From Xenopus tropicalis (taxonomy: Eukaryota > Chordata > Amphibia > Anura > Pipidae), in contig NC_030679.2 in assembly GCF_000004195.4 (NCBI RefSeq), positions 18,736,712 through 18,800,711 of the forward strand: a stretch of 64,000 nucleotides of DNA. Reading direction: 5' to 3'. This document shows, piece by piece, positions 1 to 11,116 of the stretch. The translations under genes and the position numbers were made by a program. Numbering within the stretch: the stretch's first letter is position 1; each line of letters starts with the position of its first letter. The notes below the pieces were generated by a model. It had not been told where the DNA came from. It made no database searches and saw nothing but the letters and a program-made list of their open reading frames with translations.

Positions 1-611
1 TTTATTTTAAAATATATATATATATTTTTTTTTACCAGGTCCATGAAATATTAAAGAGGACTTCTAGTGTAAAAGCCAAATACAGTATGGGTATGTATGA
101 GTGTAAATAACTACTTTCCTCTGTCACAGGTCTTCTAAAATGTATCCTAAACTTAACCTGCATTTCCTTGTTTTGTATAAATTGTACCAAACTATGGCAC
201 AGCACTGCATCCTCCACCCCAGTGCAAAAATGTGGGAAATTATATGACACATTTTATTATCATTGGGAAAAAATAATGTTGAGTTGTCAGGGTCAAGGAA
301 TAGGAGTGAAAATTTTGTTTAAAAAAAAAAAAGTACTGAATTGTGGGAATTTCCCATAGATTTGTAATGTGATAAATTTCCAATTGAATGAAAAAATCGA
401 CTTTTGTGATAGAATTTTTACCTCATAGCATAAAATGGTTTTCAACTGCTCAAAGCCAAAAAGAACTTTCTGGAGAAAAAAAAACAGTGTGGGGAAGCTG
501 GTAAAGGTTTTTAGAATGTTTGGAAAAGCTGTGATAACTGTGAAAATGCAAAATTTTACTAGAAAACTATTGTTAGAAAAGTAAAAATAAAAAAGAAACT
601 AGCAAAGTAGA

Positions 612-692
612 TGTCTTACATGGTTTTTATTCAATCCAACGTTTCAGCTCCACACAGGAGCTTTCTTCATATATATATATATATATATATAT
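612..692. repeat. Half of a fold-back repeat, then an AT microsatellite
   Basis: Bases 612-665 read like one arm of a fold-back repeat (tttattcaatccaacgtttc, then agctccacacaggagct, itself a short palindrome). An (AT)n run of about 22 bases follows at 669-692. No second arm was seen. Confidence 0.4.
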
Positions 693-708
693 ACCCCTTA
701 CTGTTAAT

Positions 709-886
709 TAGCGATGAGCACATTTTTTTCACCAGGCATTGATTCGTTGCAAAATTCTGCATTTGCGAAACTGCTGTGAAAATTCCCTGTGACAAAAACG
801 TAGATGAGAAAAATGCCTATTGACTTTAATGTATTTGGAGTGTGAATTTTTCTGCAAGTGTAATGGGACAGAATTGCTTATTGCTA
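709..886. mobile_element. Degenerate hAT-type MITE, TAGNGATG family B
   Basis: The left end TAGCGATGAGCA and the internal text caccaggcattgattcg resemble the better-kept copies at 32437 and 43570. The flanks CTGTTAAT (701-708) and CTGTTGAA (887-894) match in 6 of 8 bases, as an aged 8-bp target duplication would. The right terminus has lost its GATG-type end, so the boundary is tentative. Confidence 0.4.
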
Positions 887-906
887 CTGTTGAAGGGTTC
901 TAAAGC

Positions 907-1091
907 ACATATATGAAACATAAGGCCCAGGGACCAAATACAGCACTTCTGGCTGTTTTATGTGGCTCCTGGTGACTGTGCCTGACCATGCAGCACCAAT
1001 CGTCTGACTGCACTGTGACTGTTTTTGGCCATATAGTATCTTAATAAAAAATTTGGTCGGGGATTTATGTGATTGAGTTTGACCCCCCTGG
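907..1091. mobile_element. hAT-like non-autonomous element
   Basis: It is flanked by the perfect direct repeat TCTAAAGCA (899-907 and 1092-1100), from which an 8-bp target duplication can be taken. The body (aaggcccagggaccaaata ... gagtttgacccccctgg) resembles the hAT-derived repeats that read as 'grey' GC-rich ends in vertebrates. The left end does not show a clean CAG start, so the element is old or truncated. Confidence 0.55.
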
Positions 1092-1214
1092 TCTAAAGCA
1101 ACAGTGTCCTTAAAGGACACTTAAACCCTATATTTCCCACCATATATAACATTTTGGCAAATCTCTCCCACCCAAACTGCATAATTTGTACTGCATATTT
1201 TTTTAGATAGGTCG

Positions 1215-1513
1215 GTATAGGTTTGTGTGTGCTGGGTTTATTTGGAAGGGTTGAACTTGATGGACAAGTTGATCCAGAGACTGGTCCGATTGCCATCTTG
1301 GAGTCAGGAAGGAATTTTTTCCCCTCTGCGGCAAATTAGAGAGGCTTCAGATGGGGTTTTTTGCCTTCCTCTGGATCAACTAGTAGTTAGGCAGGTTATA
1401 TATAGGCATTATGGTTGAACTTGATGGACGTATGTCTTTTTTCAACCCAACTTACTATGTTACTATGTGACTTGATGGTCTTTTTTCAACCCTGTGTAAT
1501 GATGTAACTATGT
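1215..1513 (+). repeat. LINE- or SINE-like 3' tail repeat, copy 1
   Basis: It shares long stretches with 3555-3718: gtcaggaaggaattttt, gccttcctctggatcaa, gttaggcaggttata and the closing ttactatgttactatgt. The tail is duplicated (two 'cttgatgg...tttttcaaccc' blocks). Short repeats of the ACTATGTT kind at the end are typical of the 3' ends of CR1/L2-like LINEs and the SINEs that use them. Family assignment is from memory. Confidence 0.5.
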
Positions 1514-1514
1514 A

Positions 1515-1842
1515 CAGGTATGGAACCCATTATCCAGAATGCTCGGAACCTGGGGTTTTCCGGATAAGGGGTCTTTCCGTAATTCGGATCGCCTACCTAA
1601 AGTCTACTAAAACCAATACTTAAACAGTAATGAAACCCAATAGGATTGTTTTGCCTCCAATAAGGATTAATTATATCTTAGTTGGAAACAAGTACAAGGT
1701 TCTGTTTTATTATTACAAAGAAAAAGGAAATCATTTTTAAAAATGTGAATTATTTGATTAAAATAGAATCTACGGGAGATGGCCTTTCCGTAATTCTGAA
1801 TTTTCTGGATAATGTGTTTCTGAATAAGGGGTCCCATACCTG
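1515..1842. mobile_element. TA-flanked CAGGTATGG MITE, copy 1
   Basis: The ends are CAGGTATGGAACCCATTATC and its inverse ...GGGGTCCCATACCTG, flanked by TA on both sides. Related full-length copies lie at 47683-48009 and 50397-50711, and a half copy at 62993-63082. The interior holds mirrored 'ccaataggattgttttgcc' and 'tccgtaatt' blocks. TA target duplications suggest a Tc1/mariner-type or other TA-targeting transposase. No coding capacity. Confidence 0.65.
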
Positions 1843-2604
1843 TAATATATCCCTCCGGTCACCAGCACCATTGACTTCATTGGCTGCTAGACTGGTGGGC
1901 ATGTTTAGTTACCCAAGTTGAGAAGAACTGAGAATGCTCAGTAGCCTATAGCCAAACTAAATGCCTTAGTGAGTGGGGGGGAGTGGGTTATAGGAGAAAA
2001 AGCAATAGGGAATGCTGCAGTCTTACTATTAACCTTTAAATGACAGAAATGGCTGTAATTTAAATGTTTCAAAAAGGCTGTTCACTAATTAAATTTTTTT
2101 TGGGGGGGGGTTTACATGTCCTTTAAGCTCTCTCTCTTCTAGTTATTTGTGCTTATGGTTTAATGGTTTAAATATTGATTTTTCTGGCATTTGAATGAGT
2201 AGCACGATTTTTGCTGACACAGTTCTCTGTGCAGGTATGTTCATTAATTCAGTATGTTCATTTCTTTAACAAATATGTTTACATTGGCAACATGTATGCT
2301 CATTTGGAGCTGTACTTACCAAATGCAATAAAGTAGTTGGCTTTACATTTAGAAATAGATATTGAAAGTACCTATAAAATATAATGGGGCCTGGCAGAGA
2401 ATTTGCATGGCAATTTTATCTTTCTGTATCCTGGTAACATTAATGCCCTGCAATTATTTCCAGTTTACAAAAGTAAAATGTGTTACTTCAGAATTAGCTG
2501 AGATGGCAGCTTCCAAGAAAAACACCCACTGAGCATTTTAGACATAATTATGGTTAGGTATACCAGCATCTACAACACTTTTGGCAAAGCTGAACTTGTT
2601 AAGT

Positions 2605-3055
2605 TTAAAGGAGAAGGAAAGGTAAAAACTAAACTTTATCAGAAAGATCTATGTAAATACAGCCATAAGCACTTACAATAATGCTGCACTGAGTCCTCTA
2701 TCTATGTTATGTAAACATGTTCTTAGGGTTTCTGACTTTCTCTCTCAGAAAAATCCTTCATTCCCAGGGCCAGAGTCTGCACAGTTCTCTCCCCTCTCCT
2801 GCTCCCCCTCCTAGAAGAATGCTAAAAACGCCCTCCCTCAGGAATGTGTAATCTGAGCTATAATGGCTAAAGCTGCAGCAGGAAGCTATGAAGACCAAGC
2901 TAAAATGACAGCTGCTATCTTAAACAAACAAAGAAAGCTTTTAGGGCTGTTTCCTCAGGTATGGCAATGCTTAATGCAGAATAAATATTGTGTTCTTGGT
3001 GGCAGTAATGTGGCAAATCTATTGGCAATAAAATGCCAAAATGACTTTCCTTTAA
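2605..3055. mobile_element. TTAA-flanked T2-type MITE
   Basis: It starts TTAAAGGAGAAGGAAAGG and ends GACTTTCCTTTAA, with TTAA at both ends. A related copy is at about 45012-45503. An open frame from 2863 to 3111 crosses the right end of the element and has no family resemblance, so it is not annotated as a gene. Confidence 0.6.
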
Positions 3056-3554
3056 GTTTTATTCACTTATCTGATGTATTGAAAAGAATGAAGCCCAGAA
3101 CCTGGTTGTAGTTAGTTTACTCAAAACATAAGTAGGACCAACTGGAAAGAGATAACAAGGGTGATGCAATGGAAAACATTGCCAAATGGTTACAAGTGTT
3201 GAGATGAGTGAAACAGTTCAATAAGTTTTTCACTTGATTCCCCTTTTCTTAATGAATGTGGAGCCCAACCAGTACTGAACAGGGTGTACAGCAGAAAGAG
3301 ACAACATATCAAGCACATGTGATAAAGACACTTGCCCATTGAAGCAGCATGTTTCAGAATTGCAGATTATTTTGTCTACAAAAGTGGTAGAGAAAAACCA
3401 AATGACAGATCCACAGTTCTGAGATCTGAAAAAGATAAAGCTAGGTGGGAAAAAATACATATTAATAATATATATACATACATGTATAATAATATATGTA
3501 TATTAATAACAAATGTATGCAATAATAATAAATGTATAATAGCAATTAGTATTT

Positions 3555-3718
3555 TAGCATCTTGGAGTCAGGAAGGAATTTTTCCCCCCCTGTGGCAAAT
3601 TAGAGATGGGGTTCTTTGCCTTCCTCTGGATCAAGTAGCAGTTAGGCAGGTTATACTGTATATAGGCATTAAAGTTGAAAATGTATTTTTCCAAACTAAC
3701 TTACTATGTTACTATGTA
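3555..3718 (+). repeat. LINE- or SINE-like 3' tail repeat, copy 2
   Basis: Same family as 1215-1513: cttggagtcaggaaggaatt, gccttcctctggatcaagta, then aacttactatgttactatgt. An AT-rich stretch of TATA-like repeats follows to about 3770. Confidence 0.5.
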
Positions 3719-3769
3719 ATATATAATATATTAATATATAATATATTAATATAATAATAAAAAATGTAT

Positions 3770-4896
3770 ACAATAATACAATACCGTATGCAGATATTTA
3801 GGGATTTTTTATATTGTAGTTACAAGATTATGGTAAAAAAATTTGAAAAACCATGTTCAAGGTAAGCCCTTCAAATTTACCAAATTGGAAATCCAAGTAT
3901 TATTGTAACTACCAAATTTAAATATAAAAAAAACACTTTTTAATTGCTACAATATTGCACAGTATAATGTATCATAATGTGAGTAATGCACATCTTTTAT
4001 CACATTACTCCTACAGTTTTTTTCTATTTCTATTTATACTGTATATTAAAAATACCCCCTCCAATAAATAAGAATAGAAACAAAATGTCCTATTTCTGGA
4101 CTGAATAGCTGTACTAAAAATACTTTGACAATACTTGTCTTTTTTGTAGAAATTTGTTATATTTTTTCCTGTAATTTGACAAATATGGGCCTAAAATCTC
4201 TGATTTATGTTTTTTTTCTGGTTTCACCATGAAGTGGATTGGAATACTGCCAATGGCATTTTTGACAATTTACATCTCTTCTTTAGCTAAACTGTTTTAT
4301 ACATTCTCAATAGAACGTTGGTTATATTAACTATGAAGCTTATTCTGGGCAAAAAAATACCAAGGGGCAAGTTTGCATTCCTAGTAAAATGTTGTGGTTT
4401 TTTTCCCTATTCGATCGCATTTTTTTCATTCCCCTCAGCTTTGAGAAGTCAAAACCCATTTTATCCTATGGAGTAACCAAGGTAAAAAGCCACAAACATT
4501 TTTTCAATGCTATAGGAAATTTATCACAATGCAAGTCTATTGGAAAGTCAATTCACATCTTTTTACTGTTGTAATTATTCTGTATCCATCATGGGTCATC
4601 TCAACTGCTAGTATCCACTGGCTATTATATGTAGTTGCACAGCACCTTCCCTGTATATGCAACAAACCTTCCAAGTTTAATTGGGCCTGGAACATAGGTG
4701 TTATGCCACCATGTATCAATGAGTCTTGTTGGAAGAAGGTATGAAAAGCTGTCTTTATAAAATACAGAAACACAAGCCTTTCTGGGGACTTCATTTAATA
4801 TTCACTTGGGGTTTTAGTTATGGCAACTGTGGAGGAGAGCATTATTAGTAGTAAAATGACTGTTTAAAAATAATATATATATATGTTGTTTTTAAG
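3770..4896. other. Intron end, AT-rich, nothing recognised
   Basis: No coding exon, transposon end or tandem repeat was recognised before the acceptor at 4896. The open frames here are short and overlap on both strands. Confidence 0.5.
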
Positions 4897-4952
4897 GTAT
4901 TACCACATTGATAGCAAATAATGTCTATGACTCAGCGTACCCTCTTCATGAT
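4897..4952 (+). CDS. ano2: ano2 visible exon 1: cytosolic segment before TM1
   Basis: The acceptor is tttttaag and the donor gtaagt. The exon begins with two bases completing a Gly codon from an upstream exon outside the window. It then reads ITTLIANNVYDSAYPLHD, the conserved stretch ending in AYPLHD that precedes GDY in ANO1/ANO2. It ends in phase 0, which fits the next exon. It belongs to the N-terminal cytosolic domain. No candidate for the preceding exon was found in bases 1-4896. Confidence 0.88.
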
Positions 4953-6495
4953 GTAAGTTCCTTTTTTTACTATGTTGTATGAAAAAATGTTGTATGAAAA
5001 AGTGTACACTTTATTATTTATATTAGTGTTTGTATCCTTTGTAAATTATATACAATGACTTCTTCTGTTGCAACAGTGTGCCAGGGAACCACCAGAAAAC
5101 CCTTTACCATGGACCCATTGTCTAGGATATTTGCCCCTCCCCTTTTTCTTCTCCCTCTCTCTTTTTAATATGTCCTATCTATATATTTATCTTTGCCTCT
5201 TCTCTCCTCCATATTTGTATTTGTTTCTCTCTTTTTGGTTTCATCCATTCATTTATTTTGTCTTCTTCTATTCCCTTTTTTGTTTTTCTACTTTACTCTT
5301 TACTTTTCCATTTTGTCTCATTCTTTTTTCTGATAGAGAAAGAGGAATAATTATAGTCTAAGCATAGAAGGGCAAAAGAATATGTCAACAGCAGGGCTGG
5401 ATGTAGTGGCTTAATGGTCAGTCTGTCCCAGAATATGTGCAACTTTCTTGCCCTTTTTAGGAATACTCCATAGATGATCATAGCAAATACACCATATACT
5501 TTGTTCTCTAGATGTTGCTTTCCTAGTGCTGTCTGTGTAGCATGCCTCAATCAAGGCAAGCAATCTTCAAATCTTATAAAGATTCACCAAAAAAACCCTA
5601 TATATATTCAACGTTCTACATTCTATTCTATGTTCTTATTTGTCATTTTAGACATGGTATATATGTTTCTTGTAGAAATTATTTCAGCCGGCACAACAAG
5701 TAAAGTGCAAGCGGGGTATAACCCCTGTGTGTTTATTCAAAAGGATGTTTCTTGTACCTTTTGTCTTGGGGGTTAAAAAATTAATTTGTGCTATTTAGAA
5801 TGCAACACTTAATAATCCTCTTTGAGCAAAGGTGTTAATAGATACAATAACTGCTGTGCCACGAAGCACCAAATTATTACAATCTAACAATTATCAGTAG
5901 ATTTTAATTACTTGTGATTACTCAATACTTATTGATACAAGACAGAGCTTAATTTTCACAGACACATATATGTTTCTGATATTGTGTATTTTACATATAA
6001 GAGAGCTTGGGAAAAATATATAATATTTACAGAAAAATGTCCTGACAGTCAGGGAAGTTTTAATTAATAGAATAAAATATTAAAATGCTGGAAATACTTC
6101 TGGATTCCACATTTAGATATTTGATACGCTTGTCCCTTATATTTGAAATAGAATAACAACTATAAATCCAAGCCCCTTGTTTTCATTAGTTCCAGGTACT
6201 CTACTACATATTCTTTAACATTCTTAGTTAAAAAAAAACCCAAAAAGACCAAACTCTTTTACATGCAAAATTCTTGCAGATTGTACCAGGTGTTTAAAGA
6301 ATGAAGGAATGCAGTATAGGAAGAAATTATATTTTACTGGAATTTGGGAAATTGCTGGTGTCAAAGAGAGAATCTTGGATAAAAAAATCACACTATTAAG
6401 ATTTAAAAGCCACTAGGAGATGGGATGCATGTCAGGTGATATTGTTTTTGGTTATTATTTTTGCCTCGTTAAATACATGTTCTTTTTTATATTAG
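4953..6495 (+). other. ano2 intron with a pyrimidine-rich tract
   Basis: About 5115-5335 is almost pure C/T on the + strand (ctccctctctctttttaata, ttctctcctccatatttg and so on). It creates a spurious 97-codon Leu/Phe/Ser-rich frame. The rest of the intron is AT-rich with no recognised repeat. Confidence 0.6.
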
Positions 6496-6537
6496 GGTGA
6501 CTATGACCACAATAAAAATGAAACAAATGAGCGAATG
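6496..6537 (+). CDS. ano2: ano2 visible exon 2: 14-codon linker exon
   Basis: A 42-base exon with acceptor attag and donor gtaagt, phase 0 at both ends. It encodes GDYDHNKNETNERM. GDY continues AYPLHD of the previous exon, and the NETNERM part matches the variable acidic/Asn-rich linker (N-D/E-R-K/M) seen here in ANO1/ANO2. It is too short for simple ORF finding and is recognised from flanking phase and family order. Its length is a multiple of three, so skipping it would keep the frame. Confidence 0.85.
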
Positions 6538-6733
6538 GTAAGTATTGCCGATACCTGTATCTGTTTAATGAAGGACATATATGTATCAAATGCTGAAGTT
6601 ATACATTATACATTATAGGGAGTGCTCTCGGAGTTCTGTATCAATCCAAACACTTGAGACCAGATCTCATTTATATATGCAGGTTGTGGAATTCTTACAT
6701 ACCTTTTAATAACTGTAGAGCGTTTTATAGGAA

Positions 6734-6909
6734 GTTCATATAGACTCTAGAGTTGTATAACTAGTCTATGCACTATATCTAATTCAACACAATATAAGGA
6801 GATCCATATAGACTGTAGAAAGTTGATATAGACTCTAGCGTTGTATAATTAGTCTATGTACTATATCTAATTCAACATAATATAGGAAGATCCATATAGA
6901 CTGTAGGCA
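6734..6909. repeat. Two-copy tandem duplication, 88-bp unit
   Basis: Two adjacent copies share atatagactctag, gttgtata(a)ctagtctatg, tactatatctaattcaaca and gatccatatagactgtag. The second starts 88 bases after the first, with a handful of substitutions. Not a known element to me. Confidence 0.7.
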
Positions 6910-7111
6910 TTTTAGATGTTTACTATGTTTGCTGAATTTTGGAGAATTTTTTTTCGCCAGGCATGGATTAGCAGTGAAATTTCGCTATTGAACCTGTGGC
7001 AGCAATTTTCTGTGAAAATTTTTTGCAGAGACAAAAATTAGAAAAGAAATGCATTTTAATAAATAACACAAACTGCAAATTCTTCATCCTCTAATAAAAT
7101 GACTTATCTAG

Positions 7112-7629
7112 TAGGGATGTAGCGAACCTAAAAAAAAAGTTCGCGAACTTAGGCTAAAAAGCGCGAATATTCGCGAACTTTGTGAACCCCATAGACTTCA
7201 ATGGGAAGGCGAACTTTAAAAACTAGAAAAGCCATTTCTGGCCAGAAAACTGATTTTAAATTTGTTTAAAGGGTGCCACGACCTGGACAGGGGCATGCAG
7301 GAGGGGGATCAAGGGCAAAAATTTATCTAAAAAATACTTTGTTGAAAAAGCGTTGCGTAAAAACGGGCAGACCTAGCGGAAATACGCAGCGTTTTTTGCT
7401 ATTTCGCGCTATTGGCACCATGGAAACGGGATTTGCTTACACCAGTACTAGGCTGAAAAACGCCATGTGTGGTTGTGCGGCATTTTTTAGGCTGAGAAAA
7501 AACGCAGCGAAAAAAAACGCGGCGAACCCAAATTGCGAGCATACGCGGAAAGTTCGCGAACTTGCGCGTTCGCGAACACCCGATGTTCGCGCAAATTAGT
7601 TCGCCGGCGAACAGTTCGCTACATCTCTA
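7112..7629 (+). mobile_element. hAT-type MITE family A, copy 1
   Basis: The element has ends TAGGGATGTAGCGAAC and GTTCGCTACATCTCTA and is flanked by the perfect 8-bp duplication TTATCTAG (7104-7111, 7630-7637). The length is 518 bp. The ends carry many GCGAA/TTCGC words and the palindrome ttcgcgaa; the middle is GC-rich (gcgaaccc, aaaaacgc). An 8-bp duplication points to the hAT superfamily. Copies at 14528-15047 (inverted) and 53481-53964. Frames inside it are not genes. Confidence 0.88.
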
Positions 7630-7639
7630 TTATCTAGTA

Positions 7640-8800
7640 GTATTTGGTTTAAATATAAAATACCTTATGGAAATCAGAGCCTGTGTTATTTTTGGGAATA
7701 ATCCTAGGCTAAATATTTTTTTACAAACTCCAACTTCATTTTGTTAATAAGTTTTATTGCTCTGTATATTAATTATGTGGAATCCACAAAGTGGAACTGA
7801 TTAGAAAAGTGTTTGGTGCTGATTTCCTAGACTCCATTTTGGTACTGGATGTTGGTTTTCCTACCTGAAAGATTGTGATTGGCCATTTATTGCACTGGTA
7901 TTCTCAAGGGAAATAGGCACATGTAAAAGCTGTCCGTATTTTCTATTTAACTATTCTAGTTTAGGTAGCTTGCTAAAATTCTGGTTAATCCAAAAGAAAT
8001 GGAGGTATATAAGAGGAAAAGGGCATCTAAAATATTAATGTCTGGAAAAATATTCCCACCAAGAGATGCCTTTTTTCAGCTCCTTTTATCCTGCCTATTA
8101 GATTCTTTTATGAAGTGTTAAGTGTTAACTTAAAAGGTTCTTTCCAGAAATACAGTACTGATTATTCACACATGTATGTCTGGTCCTAGAACCTACAATA
8201 CCGTTCCTTAAAAATTCATCTGTTTTCTATTGACATAATAGTTTCAGGGTTTCATTTCCTGAAAAGCACTAATCAAGTGCAATGGGGTGGAGGACATTTA
8301 TTTATCTAGAGTTATCATCTATTTATTTGTACAGGATTTAATTTATAGGGACAAATGGCATACTCTGTAATTCACTTGGGAATATACCAAAACTCATTTT
8401 CTGAAGTAACTTGATTGAAGGCAGCAACAATGCCCAGTGCTTTCTCTACAGCACTAATGATGCTACCAAACTACTAATAAAAGTACTCTGATTATTCTTA
8501 CAAAAAGTTATTTTCCAAACTTTAGTGTTTAAGGGACGGGGGTTATGTGCAGATAAACATAAACATAGTTGTCTGTATTATGAGAAATGACATGAACCAT
8601 GCAAAATTTTCTTTCATTTGCACCCCCCAATGGCCCCCGCCACCTTCACCCCCCCCCCCCCCGGCAGGAGCCCCCAACACTATCCGACCCTCTCCTCCGA
8701 GGGCATTTAAATGAACTTACCTGCTGCATGTCGGGGGAGGAAGACAGGAGGATTGTGGGAATGCCCTTAGGGGGTTGGGCCTACAGCATCAGACTTTGCT
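7640..8800. other. Intron stretch with a poly-C run
   Basis: Mostly AT-rich unique sequence. A GC-rich patch at about 8620-8790 includes an uninterrupted run of about 14 C (8649-8662). It may be an unrecognised repeat fragment. No exon or transposon end seen. Confidence 0.4.
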
Positions 8801-8818
8801 GTAGATATCTATATATAT

Positions 8819-8987
8819 ATCACGGTCGCGTCAAAATAGGCTCGGTTAAGTCAAAATGGGCACTGTCGCGGCAAAAAAAGGAAAAGACCCATGTGACAAA
8901 AAATTCGCATGACAAGCATGTTTGGGATTTTCTGCTGTTTTGCGAATATTTCGGCGAAGCAAAATGGAAAAGTTTCACTCATCACTA
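8819..8987. mobile_element. Fragment of hAT-type MITE family B
   Basis: It ends ...ggcgaagcaaaatgg ... CTCATCACTA at 8987, the same right terminus as 43883 and 56806, with gcgtcaaaa and gcggcaaaa internal words of that family. The left end runs into tatata sequence and is lost. No target duplication found. Confidence 0.5.
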
Positions 8988-9488
8988 TAAGCACTATAAG
9001 CTCTGTGCTTCTTGACAAATATGTAGTAAATTGTAATTGGCTAGTACAGCAGTATCACGACATGGACATGGCCATAAGTTTGTTTATGGATTATATTTGT
9101 GGAATATTAACAAAGATGACGTTTTGTTTAGTTGAGAGGTTATTCCATTCAAAGGGAAATGCATAGTTGTAAGCACTTTTCCACCTGAAAATACTCACCT
9201 TTACTTCATAACATTTCCCATTTAACCCAATGGGAGCCACAGGAGATGGGCAATTGGGTTGGTCCACTGATGGAGAATTTGTGACTTGTGACATCAGCCT
9301 AAATGAAGGTTTTACTGGTACTTTGTATTTCTTTATATGCCCAGTATAGCATTTGGTATTCTGGCCAAGAACCCTTGTGAATCTGCATTTCATTTTATTG
9401 GTAGAAGCACTCAAATAAACCATTACTACAATGTTTTTTTGTTGTTGTTTCAAATGGTAAAACACTATTTTTCCCCTTTTTCACTTAG

Positions 9489-9553
9489 CTGCTACATCGA
9501 GAATGGGCAAGATATGGAGCCTTTTATAAATATCAGCCTGTTGATCTAATAAG
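9489..9553 (+). CDS. ano2: ano2 visible exon 3: pre-TM1 cytosolic helix
   Basis: The acceptor is cacttag and the donor gtaaag. It encodes LLHREWARYGAFYKYQPVDL followed by I and the first two bases of an Arg codon. The W-A-R-Y-G-x-F-Y-K-Y-Q-P-x-D-L-I-R motif is highly conserved in ANO1/ANO2 and leads straight into the first membrane helix. The split AG|A codon joins cleanly with the exon at 12447. The antisense open frame over this exon (9091-9465 and neighbours) is a shadow. Confidence 0.92.
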
Positions 9554-10835
9554 GTAAAGTACAGCCTAACCAAAATTTCAGCTTTTAGGACTTACATTTA
9601 AACTTGTTTCTCGTATTAATGACACAGTTTAGGTATAATTTTTTATAACATGATTTTGTAACCTGTATTTTAGACAACTGTGTGGGACCAGCAAAAGTAA
9701 TGTCATTTCGGGTTACATTTTATCTCTATGGAATGTGCACAACATGGGTCACACTTGTGACTTTCGATTTAATTTTGAAGTTATACCAGTTAACTTTCTT
9801 GACATGAAATCCTTTTGGATTTTGATCTTTTATGCATTTAACCTTAATAATTCACATTTTAATTACATAGAATATGATTAATTACTCTTCTAAACCAAGC
9901 CTGACTCCCTTGCTGTCAGCAGTAGGTCCAACAAAGAGATTGCATAACACCAAGTACTTTACCTTGGTGGCTTTGTCTAAACATTTCTATCTACATGATC
10001 ATACTAAACACTATAAATGTCTGTAACAGAACTGTTGTGTTCTGGTGTATATAACAGATTAAGACACTGATCTGTTTGATGTCCAAGGAAGATGAATGTT
10101 CTCATACAGGTGATTTGATTCTTTGTACAAATTCCAGATGGGACTAAGGAACAGTCTTTTGACCACAGGGTGTGCGGATGCACCTGTAAAACTTAGTCGG
10201 GTTTGTAACCAGATATGATTTTAACAGCTTTAGACTTTACTATAGAAACAAATCTGTTCAATGACTTACAAGTAACTTCCTTAGTATTTAATGAAGACAC
10301 AAAAGACTTTAGGCTCCATCCCACAAACCAAAAACTCAGCTTGTCCATCAATTTCATATTTTAAACACCTGCATATATTAAAGACTATGGCAATTCTGAA
10401 CTGAAACAGCTGCCCCAAGGAATCAAAGGAAACATGCTAGTAAATTCCAAGAATGGCTTCCAATTTAACCATATGGTGCTGTTGTATTGACCCAGAACTG
10501 CTCTCTAGTGTTGCTCCCTTTCAAAAAACAGTTGTGCAGTGATTATAAAACAAAGTCTGTAAATCACTATTATGTTCGAGAAAAAAATCACTGGAGTTCT
10601 GGTATTGAAATGAGAAATCTTTTTCTGGCCTTGTCAGATGTCACTGAGTTTGGAGACGTTGGTCAAAAGCCAAAAAAGCAAACATTTTTGCCATGAACCT
10701 TGAGTTGGGTTGAACCCAATTTGTCTTCAAGACTCCAACAAGTGAAAACACAAACTTTTTTACAGCTGTTGTTTTTTAGAATAGGAAGAATGCCTGTAGA
10801 ATAAGTGGAAATGGGGTAAAAATGAGGGTTTAAAT

Positions 10836-11116
10836 CAGGGGTGGGCAAACTTTTTGGCTCAGGGGCCACATTAACTAACAGACGGGCCAGACCGGGCCGG
10901 GACAGCGTTACGCCCGGGGCTGCCATCAAAAATTATGGGGCCTCTCAGCTCCCCCCCAGCGACCCGCTGCTTCCTCCGTCCCGTCCTTCTGTTCCCCGGC
11001 TCCCCAGTGCATTCTTTTATATGGTTGCGCCCCGTGCGTGCGCCGGAGACGGCGGGCCGGATTAAAAGGGCTGACGGGCCGGATGTGGCCCGCGGGCCGT
11101 AGTTTGCCCACCCCTG
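10836..11116. mobile_element. hAT non-autonomous element with perfect TSD
   Basis: Ends CAGGGGTGGGCAAACTTTTT and its inverse AGTTTGCCCACCCCTG, flanked by the perfect 8-bp duplication GTTTAAAT (10828-10835, 11117-11124). Length 281 bp, GC-rich centre. Terminal sequence and 8-bp duplication are typical of Ac/hAT-derived repeats of vertebrates. Frames on both strands inside it are artefacts. Confidence 0.9.

Larger units (their letters stand above)
1110..2126. mobile_element. TTAA-flanked MITE carrying nested insertions
   Basis: The left end TTAAAGGACACTTAAACCC (1110-) and the right end ...TTTACATGTCCTTTAA (to 2126) are inverted repeats beginning at the TTAA target, matching in about 14 of 17 bases. 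Such TTAA-flanked, TTAAAGG-starting MITEs (T2/Kolobok or piggyBac-like) are abundant in Xenopus. The interior holds a LINE-tail repeat (about 1215-1513) and a TA-flanked MITE (1515-1842), so the outer element is the oldest of the three. Confidence 0.6.

Noticed and set aside
2863..3111. 82-codon frame starting MAKAAAGSYEDQ
   Set aside because: It crosses the right end of a TTAA-flanked MITE, and similar text occurs inverted in the copy at 45012; no sign of a protein family.
1..4896. Upstream anoctamin exon (R-I-V-Y-E-I-L-K type segment)
   Set aside because: No AG/GT-bounded segment with matching residues was found by eye; it is probably left of the window.
5068..5361. 97-codon hydrophobic Leu/Phe/Ser-rich frame that could pass for a membrane protein
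   Set aside because: It translates a pyrimidine-rich low-complexity tract in an intron; no family motif and no splice logic.
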